64,000 bases of DNA from an uncultured Opitutia bacterium (GCA_903859715.1 CAIONS010000061.1:1-64000), one strand, 5' to 3'; counted from the first letter of the stretch, positions 11,065 to 20,767 are shown. The notes: a model not told the origin generated them from the letters alone. A program made the numbers and translations.

Positions 11065-11172
11065 GAATCGCAAAGACGCGAAGGCCCAAAGGGCGAAGCC
11101 AAGTCTGATTCCTCTGCCAAGACCGACCGGCCTTCACGATCGAACTTAGCGCCTTCGAGTCTTTACGCTTAA
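11065..11172. repeat. Intergenic inverted repeat, family B
   Basis: The left arm reads GAATCGCAAAGACGCGAAGG and the right arm ends CGCCTTCGAGTCTTTACGCTT. Similar elements occur near 20.8, 34.1, 43.9, 45.2 and 51.3 kb. It fills the gap between the converging sufT and glycosyltransferase genes and could act as a bidirectional transcription stop. Confidence 0.8.
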
Positions 11173-11175
11173 ACT

Positions 11176-12831
11176 TCAGGGCGCGCTGCTCTCGACCGGA
11201 TCCTTGGGCTTCGGCCGCCAGACGCGGACCGGGCTGTGCCCGAAGTAGGTGAAATAATCCACCTGCTCGACCTTGTCGTAATTCCGCTTGAGCAGCTCTG
11301 GGTCGCAAAAATACGGCTCATCAAACTCCGTCAGCACCATGGCGTAATTCCGGCCCGCCACTTTCGCCCGGACGTCGGCTTCCGTCCCGTTGTACCGCCG
11401 GGCCAGGGCCCCGACCATGGGATCCCGCTCCGCGCGATTGTCCGCGAAGGCGAACCCGATGAACATCGTGTTGCCGTTGTGCAGTACCCGGCGGTTGTCG
11501 CGCTCGAAAATATCCGTCACGCACGCGATGCCCAGCACCTCGGCATGGGTATCGAACACCAGGCGTTCCAGCCGGTGGTAGGCCGCGCTCGAGTCCGGTA
11601 CCCCCGGGATGTCCATGAAGACTGTGACGAAAACGATCAGGATCAGCCCGAAGCCGATCTTGAACCACCGCTGGCTGGCCGCATGCGCCGCCAGCAGGAA
11701 CATGAGCGGGAACAGGAGATGGAGATGGTACGTGAAATAGGCGCCGGCGTTGTGGCCCATGTAGAAGTAGACCAGCGAGAGGAAGATGATGAAGACCGTG
11801 CCCATCGCCAAAAACCGCAGCTCGCCCCGGCGGGCCTTCTTGTCGATCCGGCCAGTGATTTTTTCCTGCCGCCGGGCCACCTGCCGCTGCCAGAGCCAGC
11901 CGACCAGACCGCACCCCATCAGGAGGAAGAACGGCCATCCCCGCTGGAACAGCATGAGCGTGTGCATCAACGACACGTCCTCCCGCCAGTTAACGATGGC
12001 CCCGCCCCGCTGCACGATGACCGTCTCGATGTAATAATAGGGATAGAAATGGCATGAGAGCCAGAAGGTCAGGCCCAGCAGGGCGAAAAATCCCACGCCC
12101 AGCCAGCAGGCCTCGCGCTTGTCGCGCACGATGAAGTGACTCAGCAGTGTCGCACATCCCGCCAGCGCGAAGTAGGATTTGCATTGGAACGCCACGAGCG
12201 CGCACCCCAGCCCCACAATCGTGGACCAGCGGGTATAGCCGCGCTCCCATGGCACATAGATGCCCAGCAGGAAAAAACACAGGCCAAGGGTGTCCGGCCG
12301 GGCCGTGATCTCGATGTTGCCGAGGCTCATCCAGTAATAAAACACGGCCGAGAGCAGCGCGATGCCGAGCCCCGCCCCCGCTTTCTGCATCACGCGCACG
12401 ATCAGCCAGAGTGAGGCGAGCAGGAAGATCAGCACCACCATGCGGTGCGCCGGATAATCGAGGCCCAGCAGCGGCTTGAAGGCGATGACGACGTAGTTGT
12501 AGAGCGGACCGAAACAATACGCCGCTCCCGGCAGCTCGGCGATCGTGTACGGATTCCGGCCATGATCGAGCAGCCAGGTCACCTGCCAGATGGCCGGCTC
12601 GTTGTACTCCTGCGGGCCCGGCTGGGTGATCATCTTCACGTGGGAGAACACCAGCGGAATAAACCAGCCGATCGCGACCACGATGCCCGCGAAGTTCACC
12701 AACCGCGAAAGCTGGTCCACCGAGCGCCTCCGCCACAGTTCCAGCAGCCAGCCCGGGATGCCTTTGAAAAAGGCCTTGAGCCGGACAATCGGGCCGGCGG
12801 CCGGGGCCTTGGGATTCCTACTTTTCGACAT
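11176..12831 (-). CDS. Multi-spanning membrane protein, GT-C glycosyltransferase-like
   Basis: 551 residues with a basic cytoplasmic N-terminus and about ten hydrophobic segments (for example FAGIVVAIGWFIPLVF, MVVLIFLLASLWLIV, CATLLSHFIV, FFLLMGCGLVGWLW). After the first segment the loop QEYNEPAIWQVTWLLDHGRN resembles the acidic first loop of GT-C enzymes that use lipid-linked sugars. The C-terminal soluble part (about 440-551) is unassigned. Family placement (GT39/GT87-like) is tentative and the acceptor is unknown. It is probably transcribed alone. Confidence 0.65.
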   Translation of the reverse strand: MSKSRNPKAPAAGPIVRLKAFFKGIPGWLLELWRRRSVDQLSRLVNFAGIVVAIGWFIPLVFSHVKMITQPGPQEYNEPAIWQVTWLLDHGRNPYTIAELPGAAYCFGPLYNYVVIAFKPLLGLDYPAHRMVVLIFLLASLWLIVRVMQKAGAGLGIALLSAVFYYWMSLGNIEITARPDTLGLCFFLLGIYVPWERGYTRWSTIVGLGCALVAFQCKSYFALAGCATLLSHFIVRDKREACWLGVGFFALLGLTFWLSCHFYPYYYIETVIVQRGGAIVNWREDVSLMHTLMLFQRGWPFFLLMGCGLVGWLWQRQVARRQEKITGRIDKKARRGELRFLAMGTVFIIFLSLVYFYMGHNAGAYFTYHLHLLFPLMFLLAAHAASQRWFKIGFGLILIVFVTVFMDIPGVPDSSAAYHRLERLVFDTHAEVLGIACVTDIFERDNRRVLHNGNTMFIGFAFADNRAERDPMVGALARRYNGTEADVRAKVAGRNYAMVLTEFDEPYFCDPELLKRNYDKVEQVDYFTYFGHSPVRVWRPKPKDPVESSAP

Positions 12832-12844
12832 GAGCTATGAAGAG

Positions 12845-12920
12845 TGACAGGTCCCGCCCAGTCTCGGGGCGCAACAGCCTGATGCAATGTCGAATGAGTT
12901 CAGTCCCGCGGGCCTGTCGC
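12845..12920. repeat. Imperfect inverted repeat in a 195-bp gap
   Basis: GTGACAGGTCCCGC at 12845-12858 pairs with GCGGGCCTGTCGC at 12908-12920, allowing one bulge and one mismatch. The rest of 12832-13026, upstream of the glycosyltransferase and downstream of the MFS gene, shows nothing else I can recognise. Confidence 0.5.
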
Positions 12921-13026
12921 TTTCACGATCCGTTTACCCGCTGAAAGGTAGCCGGGAGAAACGGGAAAAACTGGCCTTGGCCCGACAGGCTGATCCGGTC
13001 CGCCATGAACCGCTCAGCTGTGCAGC

Positions 13027-14313
13027 CTAGGCGCGCTCCGCTTCAATTTGTTCCAGCGATTTGCCCGAGGTGTCGGGCATGAAAAAGAAACCGACCACGC
13101 CGCTGATCGCGAGGAACAGGGTCAGCAGCGCGGCGATTTCCCTGATGCCCGCGTGCGCCAGCACTGGCACAAAAAAACTCCAGATGCCGAGGAAGGTGCG
13201 CGCCACCCCAAAGGTGAAACCTTGCGCCGTGCCGCGCAGTTTTGTCGGGAAGAGTTCCTGGCTGAAAACCTTGTAGAACGCTTCGCCCGCCAGCGCCGAG
13301 CCCACCGCGAACAGCCCGATGTTGGCCACGACCGACATGATCGTGAACGGGAAGATCAGGAACAGGCCGTAAGCCATGACCTGCATGACCGCGCCGACGC
13401 CCCAGATAAGCCGGCGGGTGCGAAAATCGCGGTCCGCATACTTCATGAAGACGGTAACCGTCACGATCATGGTGACCGCGAAGTTGGCGCTGGAGAGGCC
13501 GACACTCATCGCCTGGCCGCCCGCGTGGAGCGTGCTGATGATATAGGGGTTGAAGATCCCCGCCGTGCCGGCCGCGATATTCCAGAAGAGGTAGATCGTC
13601 GCGGTCCAGACCAGGGCCTTGAAATTCGAGCCGCGAAACAACTCCGCCACGCTGCCCAGTGCGCCCTGGGCCGACTTCGCAGCTTCCTGCCAGCGGGCGG
13701 ACTCGGCAAGGCCGCGGCGCAGCGCCCAAGTGACAACCGCCACCACAAAGAGGTGCAGAAACACGATACGGATGCCGAGCAGCCCCCATGGCGCCAAGAC
13801 CAGGGCCATCCACAGAACGACCACCGGACCAAGACACCAGGCGACTTGGGTGAACCCGAGCAATTTGCCGCGCGCCTTGGCCGGGGCGAATTCACCCACC
13901 AGCGCCAACGAGGTCGGCACGTCGGCTCCCACCGCCACACCCACAATGAAGGTGCCGGCGAACAGCATGGTCGAATTGACCGCCAGCGCGATCAGCAGGA
14001 TGCCGAATGCGTAGACCATCAGGTCGTATTGGTAGATGCGTTTGCGGCCGAGCTTGTCCCCGAGCCGGCCGCCGAGAAATGCCCCGATCGCGCAACCAAG
14101 CGCATTGGGGCCGATGGCCGCGAGCACGCCAATGGCTCCGTCCGTCAGGCCGAATTCCTTTTGCAGGATCGCGAGACCGGCCCCGAGGGCGACAATGGAG
14201 CCGGCATCGAGATAAGACGCCATGCCCGCAAGCGCGGACCACTTCCATTGCTGACGGGTAATCGGCGAGGAATCGTCCGAAGACGAAACAGGGAAAGGGG
14301 TAGTCAAGCTCAC
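13027..14313 (-). CDS. MFS transporter
   Basis: About 428 residues with 12 hydrophobic segments and the loop 2-3 MFS signature GGRLGDKLGRKRIY. The motif VGEFAPAKARGKLLG resembles the sugar-porter and related acid-symporter branches. The start is uncertain: GTG at 14313 (MSLTTPF) is chosen, a TTG at 14352 also fits, and the first ATG lies at the first membrane helix. It follows adenine deaminase on the same strand with a 61-bp gap, so its substrate may be a purine or related compound. That link is inference from position only. Confidence 0.85.
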   Translation of the reverse strand: MSLTTPFPVSSSDDSSPITRQQWKWSALAGMASYLDAGSIVALGAGLAILQKEFGLTDGAIGVLAAIGPNALGCAIGAFLGGRLGDKLGRKRIYQYDLMVYAFGILLIALAVNSTMLFAGTFIVGVAVGADVPTSLALVGEFAPAKARGKLLGFTQVAWCLGPVVVLWMALVLAPWGLLGIRIVFLHLFVVAVVTWALRRGLAESARWQEAAKSAQGALGSVAELFRGSNFKALVWTATIYLFWNIAAGTAGIFNPYIISTLHAGGQAMSVGLSSANFAVTMIVTVTVFMKYADRDFRTRRLIWGVGAVMQVMAYGLFLIFPFTIMSVVANIGLFAVGSALAGEAFYKVFSQELFPTKLRGTAQGFTFGVARTFLGIWSFFVPVLAHAGIREIAALLTLFLAISGVVGFFFMPDTSGKSLEQIEAERA

Positions 14314-14374
14314 GCGGGGTAAAGGCGTCGGGATGGGATGATGGCAGCTCAATCCGTCAAATCAGGCAACCTCA

Positions 14375-16018
14375 TCACTCAGCTTTCGCAAAAACACTTT
14401 GAATCGCCCACTTCGTCCCGGAGAAGAGTCCGCGATCGCTGAGCTTCAGATCCGGAATGACCAGCAACGCCATGAACGACAGCGTCATGAAGGGCGCATC
14501 CAGCCGCGAACCGAGTTTCTTGGCCAGCGCATCCAGTGCCGTATAGCGGCGCGCCACCGTCCGTCCGTCCGCATCGGACATCAGGCCGGAGATCGGCAGC
14601 GGCAGCACCGCACGGCGGCGCGGTCCGACCACGCTGATTCCGCCCCGGTGCGCAATGACCAGGTTCACGGCTGCCGCCAGCGAAGCGTCATCCGCACCGA
14701 CAGCGACGATGTTGTGCGAATCGTGCGCCACCGATGACGCCAGCGCTCCCGCGCGCAGTCCGAATCCCCGCACAAACCCCACGGCCACGGGTGCACGCGG
14801 CGTATAGCGGTTGACCACGGCGATCTTGAGCAGGTCGCGACCGGGGTCGGCGACCGCATGGCCGGCCACGATTTTGGCCGGCAGCCGCAGCGCGCGGGTG
14901 ATGAGCTGACCGTTCAGCGCCCCGATGACATTCAGTTTCCCGGATCCTGCCGACACGGCAAAATCCTCCGCTCGTCGCGGCCGGGCGCGGAATTTGTTCA
15001 CCACGCGGACCCGCTGGCGCGGCAGCAGGCTCCGGCCCTTCCGGGCCACCAGGTGGCCCGCGATCCAGGTGCGCTGCACGCGGAAATTTTTCCAGTTATC
15101 CACTTCGATAAAATCCGCCGGATCGCCCACGCGCAGCAGCCCGACAGCCAGGTTGTAATGCCGCACCGGGTTGACCGTCGCGCAGGCCATCACGTCGAAA
15201 CGATCCGTGCCCAGCGCCAGCGCCCGCCGCACATGCTCGTCGAGATGCCGCACCATCAGCAGATCGGGGTGCAGGTCGTCGCAGCAGAACATGCAGTCCG
15301 CGGGATCCGTTTTCAGAAGCGGCGCCAGCGCGGCAAAATTCCGCGCGGCCGAGCCTTCCCGAATCAGGATCTTCATGCCTGCGGCCAACTTGTCCTTCGC
15401 CTCGGCGAGCGTGAAGCATTCGTGGTCGGTCGTGATTCCCGCCGCGGCGTAACGCTTGACCAACGCTCCCCGCAGACCGGGCGCGTGGCCGTCCACCGGT
15501 TTTCCGGCCTTCTTCGCCGCCGCGATCATGGCGAGGAGTTGCGGGTCGCCGTTCAGCACGCCGGGAAAGTTCATCACCTCGGCGAGGAATTTCACCGCGG
15601 GCAACGCCAGCAGTTTCTCCACTGCGCGGGCGTCGAGCGCCGCGCCCGCCGTCTCGAACGTCGTCGCCGGCACACAGGACGGCACTCCAAAATTGAACTT
15701 GAACGGCGAGCGGCGTCCGTCCGCGATCATATAGCGTACACCCGCCGCCCCGAGGACATTGGCGATCTCGTGCGGGTCGGACACCGTCGCCACCGTGCCA
15801 TGCACCACCGCGTGCCGGGCAAATTCCACCGGCGGCAGCATCGAGCTCTCAATGTGGATGTGCGCATCCACCAGTCCGGGCATGAGCAGATGAGGACCGC
15901 GGACCCGGGCGTCACGGGTGATCCGGCGGATGACTCCGCCCGCCACTTCAATCGTCCCCGGATACTCCGCGCGATTGAGCACATCGACGATTCGGCCGGA
16001 GATGCGTTGGACGGTCAT
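14375..16018 (-). CDS. ade: Adenine deaminase
   Basis: The 547-residue protein belongs to the amidohydrolase-type adenine deaminase family, which converts adenine to hypoxanthine and ammonia. Visible metal and active-site motifs: VDAHIHIESSM near residue 50, EVMNFPGV, DGHAPGL, TDHECF and CCDDLHPD, followed by NPVRHYNL and the C-terminal SHDSHNIVAVG block. It starts an apparent two-gene unit with the MFS transporter, which suggests purine salvage. Confidence 0.95.
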   Translation of the reverse strand: MTVQRISGRIVDVLNRAEYPGTIEVAGGVIRRITRDARVRGPHLLMPGLVDAHIHIESSMLPPVEFARHAVVHGTVATVSDPHEIANVLGAAGVRYMIADGRRSPFKFNFGVPSCVPATTFETAGAALDARAVEKLLALPAVKFLAEVMNFPGVLNGDPQLLAMIAAAKKAGKPVDGHAPGLRGALVKRYAAAGITTDHECFTLAEAKDKLAAGMKILIREGSAARNFAALAPLLKTDPADCMFCCDDLHPDLLMVRHLDEHVRRALALGTDRFDVMACATVNPVRHYNLAVGLLRVGDPADFIEVDNWKNFRVQRTWIAGHLVARKGRSLLPRQRVRVVNKFRARPRRAEDFAVSAGSGKLNVIGALNGQLITRALRLPAKIVAGHAVADPGRDLLKIAVVNRYTPRAPVAVGFVRGFGLRAGALASSVAHDSHNIVAVGADDASLAAAVNLVIAHRGGISVVGPRRRAVLPLPISGLMSDADGRTVARRYTALDALAKKLGSRLDAPFMTLSFMALLVIPDLKLSDRGLFSGTKWAIQSVFAKAE

Positions 16019-16097
16019 GCGTGCTGAAAATGGCCGCAGCCAGCGCTGTTGGCAAGGCCGCCACGGATCAGGACCCTAGCTCCCGAACTCCAGTCGA

Positions 16098-16172
16098 TTT
16101 TACAGGAGGAAACGGAGAGAACGGAGAAGCGAAAACCCGCTCTCTCGGTTTCCTCCGTTACCTCGTGTAAAA
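16098..16172. repeat. Intergenic inverted repeat, family A
   Basis: The left arm TTTTACAGGAGGAAACGGAG pairs imperfectly with CTCCGTTACCTCGTGTAAAA. Related copies lie at 20634-20708, 45149-45328 (interrupted) and 60881-60913 (half). It sits in the 252-bp gap between the divergent ade and clpP genes. Confidence 0.8.
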
Positions 16173-16270
16173 CGGATCGGTGATTCGAGCCATTCCCATC
16201 CGCAGTTGAAATCCACAGATCGGGCCAAACCACTTGCCAACCGGACGAAGCCCGCCAACCTTTCCAGCCT

Positions 16271-16924
16271 ATGCATTTCGACAATCTTCAGCCCGGTCTC
16301 GCCGCTCCCATCCCTCGCGCCGACGAGGATGACGACGACGAAGAGCAGGAAACCGCCGCCGCCAAGAAGAGCTCCGCGCCCGTGGCGATGCTCATCCAGA
16401 AGAAATTCCTCGAGCAGCGGAAAATCTTTCTCTGGGGCGCCGTGACGGATGAATCCGCCAAGGACCTCACCGAGAAACTGCTCTATCTCGAGGCCGTGGC
16501 CCCGGGCCAGCCCATCACGTTTTATATCAATTCCCCCGGCGGCTCCATCACCGCGGGCATGGCGGTCTACGACACGATGAAGCTCGTGACCTCCCCCATC
16601 ACGGTCGTCGTGACCGGCATGGCCGCCTCGATGGGCTCCATCCTCCTTTCCGGTGCGCCGAAGGGCCGCCGGCTGCTCTATCCGCATTCGCGCGTGCTGA
16701 TTCACCAGCCGCTGATCTCCGGCCGCATGGTCGGGCCGGCGTCGGACATCAACATCCAGGCGAAGGAAATGGAAAAGATCCGCGCTGAGCTGAACCAAAT
16801 CCTCGCCACCGCCTCGGGCCAGCCGCTCGAGCGCATCAACCGCGACACCGACCGCGACTTCTACCTCAACGCGCAGGAAGCCATCGCCTACGGCCTGGCG
16901 GATCGCATCGTCGACCAGGTCTGA
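16271..16924 (+). CDS. clpP: ATP-dependent Clp protease proteolytic subunit
   Basis: 217 residues. The catalytic triad is S120 (GMAASMGS), H145 (LIHQPL) and D196 (RDTDRDF), with the same Ser-His spacing as E. coli ClpP. The oxyanion-side NSPGGSITAGM motif is present. An acidic stretch at 18-27 (ADEDDDDEEQE) extends the N-terminus beyond most ClpPs and may be a propeptide. The subunit forms tetradecamers fed by ClpX or ClpA. No clpX or tig gene is adjacent, so it is a solo locus. Confidence 0.96.
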   Translation: MHFDNLQPGLAAPIPRADEDDDDEEQETAAAKKSSAPVAMLIQKKFLEQRKIFLWGAVTDESAKDLTEKLLYLEAVAPGQPITFYINSPGGSITAGMAVYDTMKLVTSPITVVVTGMAASMGSILLSGAPKGRRLLYPHSRVLIHQPLISGRMVGPASDINIQAKEMEKIRAELNQILATASGQPLERINRDTDRDFYLNAQEAIAYGLADRIVDQV

Positions 16925-16945
16925 GCCGGCTTTGTTCGCTCTTTG

Positions 16946-16976
16946 GCGCGGTCCTCACCGGCCGCGCTATTTTTTT
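16946..16976 (+). terminator. Rho-independent terminator of clpP
   Basis: GCGCGGTC at 16946-16953 pairs with GGCCGCGC at 16960-16967 (one G-T pair), followed by TA and seven T residues. It overlaps the stop codon of the converging TIGR03790 gene. Confidence 0.85.
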
Positions 16977-18625
16977 GCCTCGGCCGGCAGATCATCCAGC
17001 GCACGGTTCCATTCTGCCGCCTGCCCATTGTCCCCGGCGGACAGCGCCGCTTCGCGCGCCTCGTGCAGCCAGGGCTCGCGCAATTCCCAGGGCAACGCCT
17101 GATCCTGCAGCAAGTGACCGTAGAGCTGCGCGGCCTGGGCGGACGACCCCGTCCGTTGCAACAGGCGGGCCGACTCATGAGCCAGCGCCCATTCATCCGA
17201 TGGGAATGCCGGCAATGACGCCGCAAATCCGAGTTCCTGGGCCGCACCCGCCCGGTCACCGGCCTGCTCCCGGAGCCGTGCCAGTGCGTAGCCGAGCGCC
17301 AGCGTCGGGCGCTCCCGCATGGCAGTCCGGGCGACGGCCAAAGCCCAAGCCGGCTGGTGCGCCGCCTCAAGCCGGTGCATCTGCCGGAGCGCCGCATAAC
17401 CCGCCAACCGCGCAGGCAGCTCCGCGCGGTTTTTCCATTGGATTTCGAACGGCACGGCAAAAGGCCGGTAAAGCGGATCGCCAATTGCGATCGCCTGCCA
17501 GCTCAGCACCGGTTCCGCATAATACGCCGCATCGCCAAACGTGTCGCCCCGCGCCAAGGCGCGCAGGAGAAAATCGGGGCGGTGCGTCAGCTGCAGATAG
17601 GGCTCGAAGACATTCCCCACCGTCGCCGTCACGCCGTGGGCCACGAGAGGACCGCACCATCCCGTCGTGGCCGAATGCAGGGTCGCCGCAGAAAAACTGT
17701 GGATATGTATGGCGATCGCCCCGACGGGAAATTGAAACCCCGGCAGCGCGAACGGTCCATTGAGGTTGGGCGCATACCAGCCGAAGTAGAGTACCGGGGC
17801 ATCCATCCGCGCGGTGGCGGGAAATGTGGCGGGCGCATCGTCCTCATCGGTATCAAACCCGAGCTCCGCCAGTTGTCCGGCCACCGCCTTGAGCCAACGA
17901 TCTCCGTCGGGATGATAACCACCGAGGTCGACATAGGCGCGCCCCGCCAGACCCGTGCGCTCCGCTGCCACCGCCCGGTCCACGAGCGCGGCGGCGTCCG
18001 CAGCCGTGGGGCCGTCGAGCCGCGAGACTTTCACCACCTGCGCGAGCTCGAACATTGTCGGGTGGTCATTGCGGAACAGGGGGTTGGGGACAAACGCGTT
18101 GATCGCACTGTCGGTCTGCGCGAGCAGGCTCAGCTCGGAATCCACCGCCGCCTCATTGGTACGAAACTTGGGATCATCGGTCAGCGGCGGCATCACATGA
18201 TAGAGCGCCGGATCGTGGACGATGCGCAGCGGCACTCCGCGGCAGACGACCAGGTACGAAATCCGATGGCCGGAAATGGCGGGCTTCCTCCGCCCGGCCG
18301 CATCCGTCAGCGCCATCGGGATGGCGTCGATCCACTGGCGCCGCACCAGCTCATCCTGCAGAGGCTGCCACACTGTGGTGACGAAGTCGGTCCACGAAAT
18401 GGTCTCCGTGAGCGGCATGCTTTGCGCGATGATATTTTCGGGCGGTACCCCGCGGACCGCGGCGTAATGGCGGGCAATGCGCAACGAGTCGGGATCGTCG
18501 CGGTTCGCGAGCAGGATCACCCGGGCGGCCAGCCCATCAGCGCCGGCCAGCGGGACCGCCGGCAACCAGGCCGGCAGGAGCAGCAGCGGTAGGATTTTGC
18601 GCAGTAAGCTCAACCCGGCGACCAT
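16967..18625 (-). CDS. TIGR03790 family protein with C-terminal repeat region
   Basis: 552 residues. Residues 1-30 form a signal peptide (LLRKILPLLLLPAWLPAVPL). The main domain includes VILLANRDDPDSLRIARHYA, VPPENIIAQSMP, YLVVCRGVPLRI and HSFSAATLHS, which resemble the TIGR03790 family of unknown function. From about residue 400 onward the sequence is Ala-rich and helical, like TPR repeats. It is predicted to be exported. A functional role cannot be stated. The stop overlaps the clpP terminator. Confidence 0.8.
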   Translation of the reverse strand: MVAGLSLLRKILPLLLLPAWLPAVPLAGADGLAARVILLANRDDPDSLRIARHYAAVRGVPPENIIAQSMPLTETISWTDFVTTVWQPLQDELVRRQWIDAIPMALTDAAGRRKPAISGHRISYLVVCRGVPLRIVHDPALYHVMPPLTDDPKFRTNEAAVDSELSLLAQTDSAINAFVPNPLFRNDHPTMFELAQVVKVSRLDGPTAADAAALVDRAVAAERTGLAGRAYVDLGGYHPDGDRWLKAVAGQLAELGFDTDEDDAPATFPATARMDAPVLYFGWYAPNLNGPFALPGFQFPVGAIAIHIHSFSAATLHSATTGWCGPLVAHGVTATVGNVFEPYLQLTHRPDFLLRALARGDTFGDAAYYAEPVLSWQAIAIGDPLYRPFAVPFEIQWKNRAELPARLAGYAALRQMHRLEAAHQPAWALAVARTAMRERPTLALGYALARLREQAGDRAGAAQELGFAASLPAFPSDEWALAHESARLLQRTGSSAQAAQLYGHLLQDQALPWELREPWLHEAREAALSAGDNGQAAEWNRALDDLPAEAKK

Positions 18626-18696
18626 GCCGGCCGGACGTTGGACTTTCGAGCCGCAATCGTGCGGCTTGCCAAAAGAACGGCGGCCGTTTCAATCCG

Positions 18697-18784
18697 GTCG
18701 GCGATGGATTCCGCCCTCCCGCAAGGGTAAACCGCCCCGCACCCGCAGGGCTGATGACTCCTGTTAAACTCAAACGCTAACAGG
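18697..18784 (+). promoter_or_regulatory. Fluoride riboswitch (crcB motif) with expression platform
   Basis: The aptamer runs from GGCGATGGATTCCGCC (18700-18715) through AAACCGCC to GGGCTGATGACTCCTG (18748-18763), which matches the crcB-motif consensus as I know it. A second hairpin, CCTGTTA (18760-18766) with TAACAGG (18778-18784), shares the final CCTG of the aptamer, so the two structures are likely mutually exclusive. Fluoride binding would free expression of the CLC gene starting at 18843. Confidence 0.9.
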
Positions 18785-18842
18785 CCATGTCATTTCCTCC
18801 CTTGTCTTCCTGCAACCTCGCGCTCCTCCGGCGCCACCGCTC

Positions 18843-20144
18843 ATGAAGCGGGTGCTCAACATCCGGGAGCACCTCGGCAGTCTCTGGCAGCTGCTCCGCT
18901 GGACCGTCCTCGTGCTGCCCGTCGCCGTGCTCGCCGGCTCGGCGAGCGCACTGTTTCTCTGGGCCCTCGATCAGGTCACGCGCCTGCGCTGGGAACATGG
19001 CTGGCTGCTTTTCCTCCTGCCGGTCGCGGGCCTGGCCGTCGGCTGGCTTTATCACACCTTCGGCCGGCGTGCAGAGGGCGGCAGCAATCTTATCATGGAG
19101 GAAATCCATGAGCCCGGCGGCGGCGTGCCGGGACGGATGGCTCCGCTGGTGCTCGTGGGCACGCTGATCACCCATCTCTTTGGTGGCTCCGCCGGGCGCG
19201 AGGGCACGGCGGTGCAGATGGGCGGAAGCCTGGCCAGCGTCTATGCGCGGCTGGGCCGCATCCATCCGGCAAACCTGCGCGTGCTGCTGATGGCGGGGGT
19301 GGCGGCCGGCTTTGGCTCCGTCTTCGGCACGCCGCTGACCGGCGCGATCTTCGCGATGGAAGTGCTGGTCGTGGGCCGCATGCAGTACGACGCGCTGATT
19401 CCGGTCCTGGTCGCCAGCCTCGTCGGCGATTTCACCTGCACCGCCTGGGGCATTCACCACGCGGTCTATCATATCGATTTCGCCGGGGCCGCGGGCGGAA
19501 CTCACTTCCTCGACGGACCGCTGCTGGGCAAAGTCGTGCTCGTCGCCATCCTGTTCGGTCTCGCCAGCCAGCTTTTCGCCGAGCTCACGCACACGCTTAA
19601 GGAGCAATTCACCCGTTTCATCGCCTACGCGCCGCTGCGTCCCGCCGTCGGCGGCATCCTCGTGATTGCACTGGTTTATCTGCTGGGCACGCGCGATTAC
19701 CTCGGCATCGGCGTCACCTCGCCCGAGCCCGGCGCCGTGACCATCCTGTCGGCCTTCAATCCCGGCGGCGCGCCGCCATGGAGCTGGTGGTGGAAGCTGC
19801 TCTTCACCGCGGTCACGCTCGCCAGCGGTTTCAAGGGTGGCGAGGTCACGCCGTTGTTCTTCATCGGCGCAACGCTCGGCCATACCCTCGCCGTGCTCCT
19901 CGGCGCACCCGTCGATTTGTTTGCGGCCCTCGGTTTCATCGCGGTCTTTGCCGGCGCAACCAACACTCCCCTGGCGTGCACCATGATGGGCATCGAGCTG
20001 TTTGGCGCCCATCACACCGTTTACTTCGCCGTGGCCTGTTGCGTCGCCTATCTCTTCAGCGGCCATTCCGGCATCTATAGCGGGCAGCGGCCCGGCGTCG
20101 CCAAGAAAGAGGCGCCCTTGGTGCCGCGGTCTTCACCCAAATGA
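18843..20144 (+). CDS. CLC-F type fluoride/proton antiporter
   Basis: A 433-residue CLC-family membrane protein with about ten hydrophobic segments. It has [18 protein letters not shown] with the gating glutamate E120, where chloride CLCs usually have GREGP. The GSGIP anion motif is replaced by [12 protein letters not shown] (79-90). Both changes fit the fluoride-specific CLC-F branch, and the riboswitch upstream supports it strongly. The protein would export fluoride from the cytoplasm in exchange for protons. The next gene starts 4 bp after its stop. Confidence 0.9.
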   Translation: MKRVLNIREHLGSLWQLLRWTVLVLPVAVLAGSASALFLWALDQVTRLRWEHGWLLFLLPVAGLAVGWLYHTFGRRAEGGSNLIMEEIHEPGGGVPGRMAPLVLVGTLITHLFGGSAGREGTAVQMGGSLASVYARLGRIHPANLRVLLMAGVAAGFGSVFGTPLTGAIFAMEVLVVGRMQYDALIPVLVASLVGDFTCTAWGIHHAVYHIDFAGAAGGTHFLDGPLLGKVVLVAILFGLASQLFAELTHTLKEQFTRFIAYAPLRPAVGGILVIALVYLLGTRDYLGIGVTSPEPGAVTILSAFNPGGAPPWSWWWKLLFTAVTLASGFKGGEVTPLFFIGATLGHTLAVLLGAPVDLFAALGFIAVFAGATNTPLACTMMGIELFGAHHTVYFAVACCVAYLFSGHSGIYSGQRPGVAKKEAPLVPRSSPK

Positions 20145-20148
20145 TTCC

Positions 20149-20568
20149 ATGAACTGGCTCTTCTGGTCCCTCCTCTCCGCGTTGTTTGCCGGCGCAACCG
20201 CCGTCCTCGCCAAGGTCGGAGTCGCCGGCGTGAACTCCAATCTCGCCACGGCCATCCGCACTTCCGTCGTGCTCGTTTTCGCCTGGGCGATCGCCTTCGC
20301 CACGGTCAAGCCCATGGCCTTGGGCGAACTGTCACGGCGCACGTGGCTCTTTCTCGCGCTCTCCGGTCTCGCGACCGGGCTGTCGTGGCTCTGTTATTTC
20401 CGCGCGCTGCAGCTGGGCGAGGCCTCGCAGGTCGCGCCCATCGACAAGCTCAGCGTGATCTTCGTGCTGGTTTTCGCCGCGTTGTTTCTGCAGGAGCCGC
20501 TCACGCTCAAAAACGGGCTCGGCGGCGCGCTCATTGTCGCCGGCGCCATCATCCTGGCATTGAAATAA
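20149..20568 (+). CDS. Single-domain EamA (DMT) family transporter
   Basis: 139 residues with about five hydrophobic helices, starting MNWLFWSLLSALFAGATAV and ending GGALIVAGAIILALK. It contains one EamA repeat, so it would work as a dimer. ATG 20149 is 4 bp after the antiporter's stop, so both are probably under the fluoride riboswitch. The substrate is unknown. A longer frame upstream overlaps the antiporter and is not used. Confidence 0.85.
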   Translation: MNWLFWSLLSALFAGATAVLAKVGVAGVNSNLATAIRTSVVLVFAWAIAFATVKPMALGELSRRTWLFLALSGLATGLSWLCYFRALQLGEASQVAPIDKLSVIFVLVFAALFLQEPLTLKNGLGGALIVAGAIILALK

Positions 20569-20633
20569 GGCAGGGTGGCGGTGGCATGCGCGGCGATTGG
20601 AACATGGCTTGAGGATCCCAAACCAACGATCCC

Positions 20634-20708
20634 TTTACAGGAGGTAACGGAGGAAACAGAGAAGCCCGCGAAGGCCTTTGCTCCGTTCTCTCCGTTACCT
20701 CCTGTAAA
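20634..20708. repeat. Intergenic inverted repeat, family A (best copy)
   Basis: TTTACAGGAGGTAACGGA at 20634-20651 and its exact reverse complement at 20691-20708 form a perfect 18-bp inverted repeat with a 39-bp spacer. This is the cleanest copy of the family. Confidence 0.92.
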
Positions 20709-20767
20709 ACGGCTGAAAGTCCGGCGATGGGGTTTCGATCCGGGTGAGACCAAGCCCAAGGACTCTT

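Noticed and set aside
13048-14322. A 424-codon plus-strand frame opposite the MFS gene
   Set aside because: The composition (Arg, His, Asp, Gln rich) is typical of antisense to membrane-protein codons and no motif is present.
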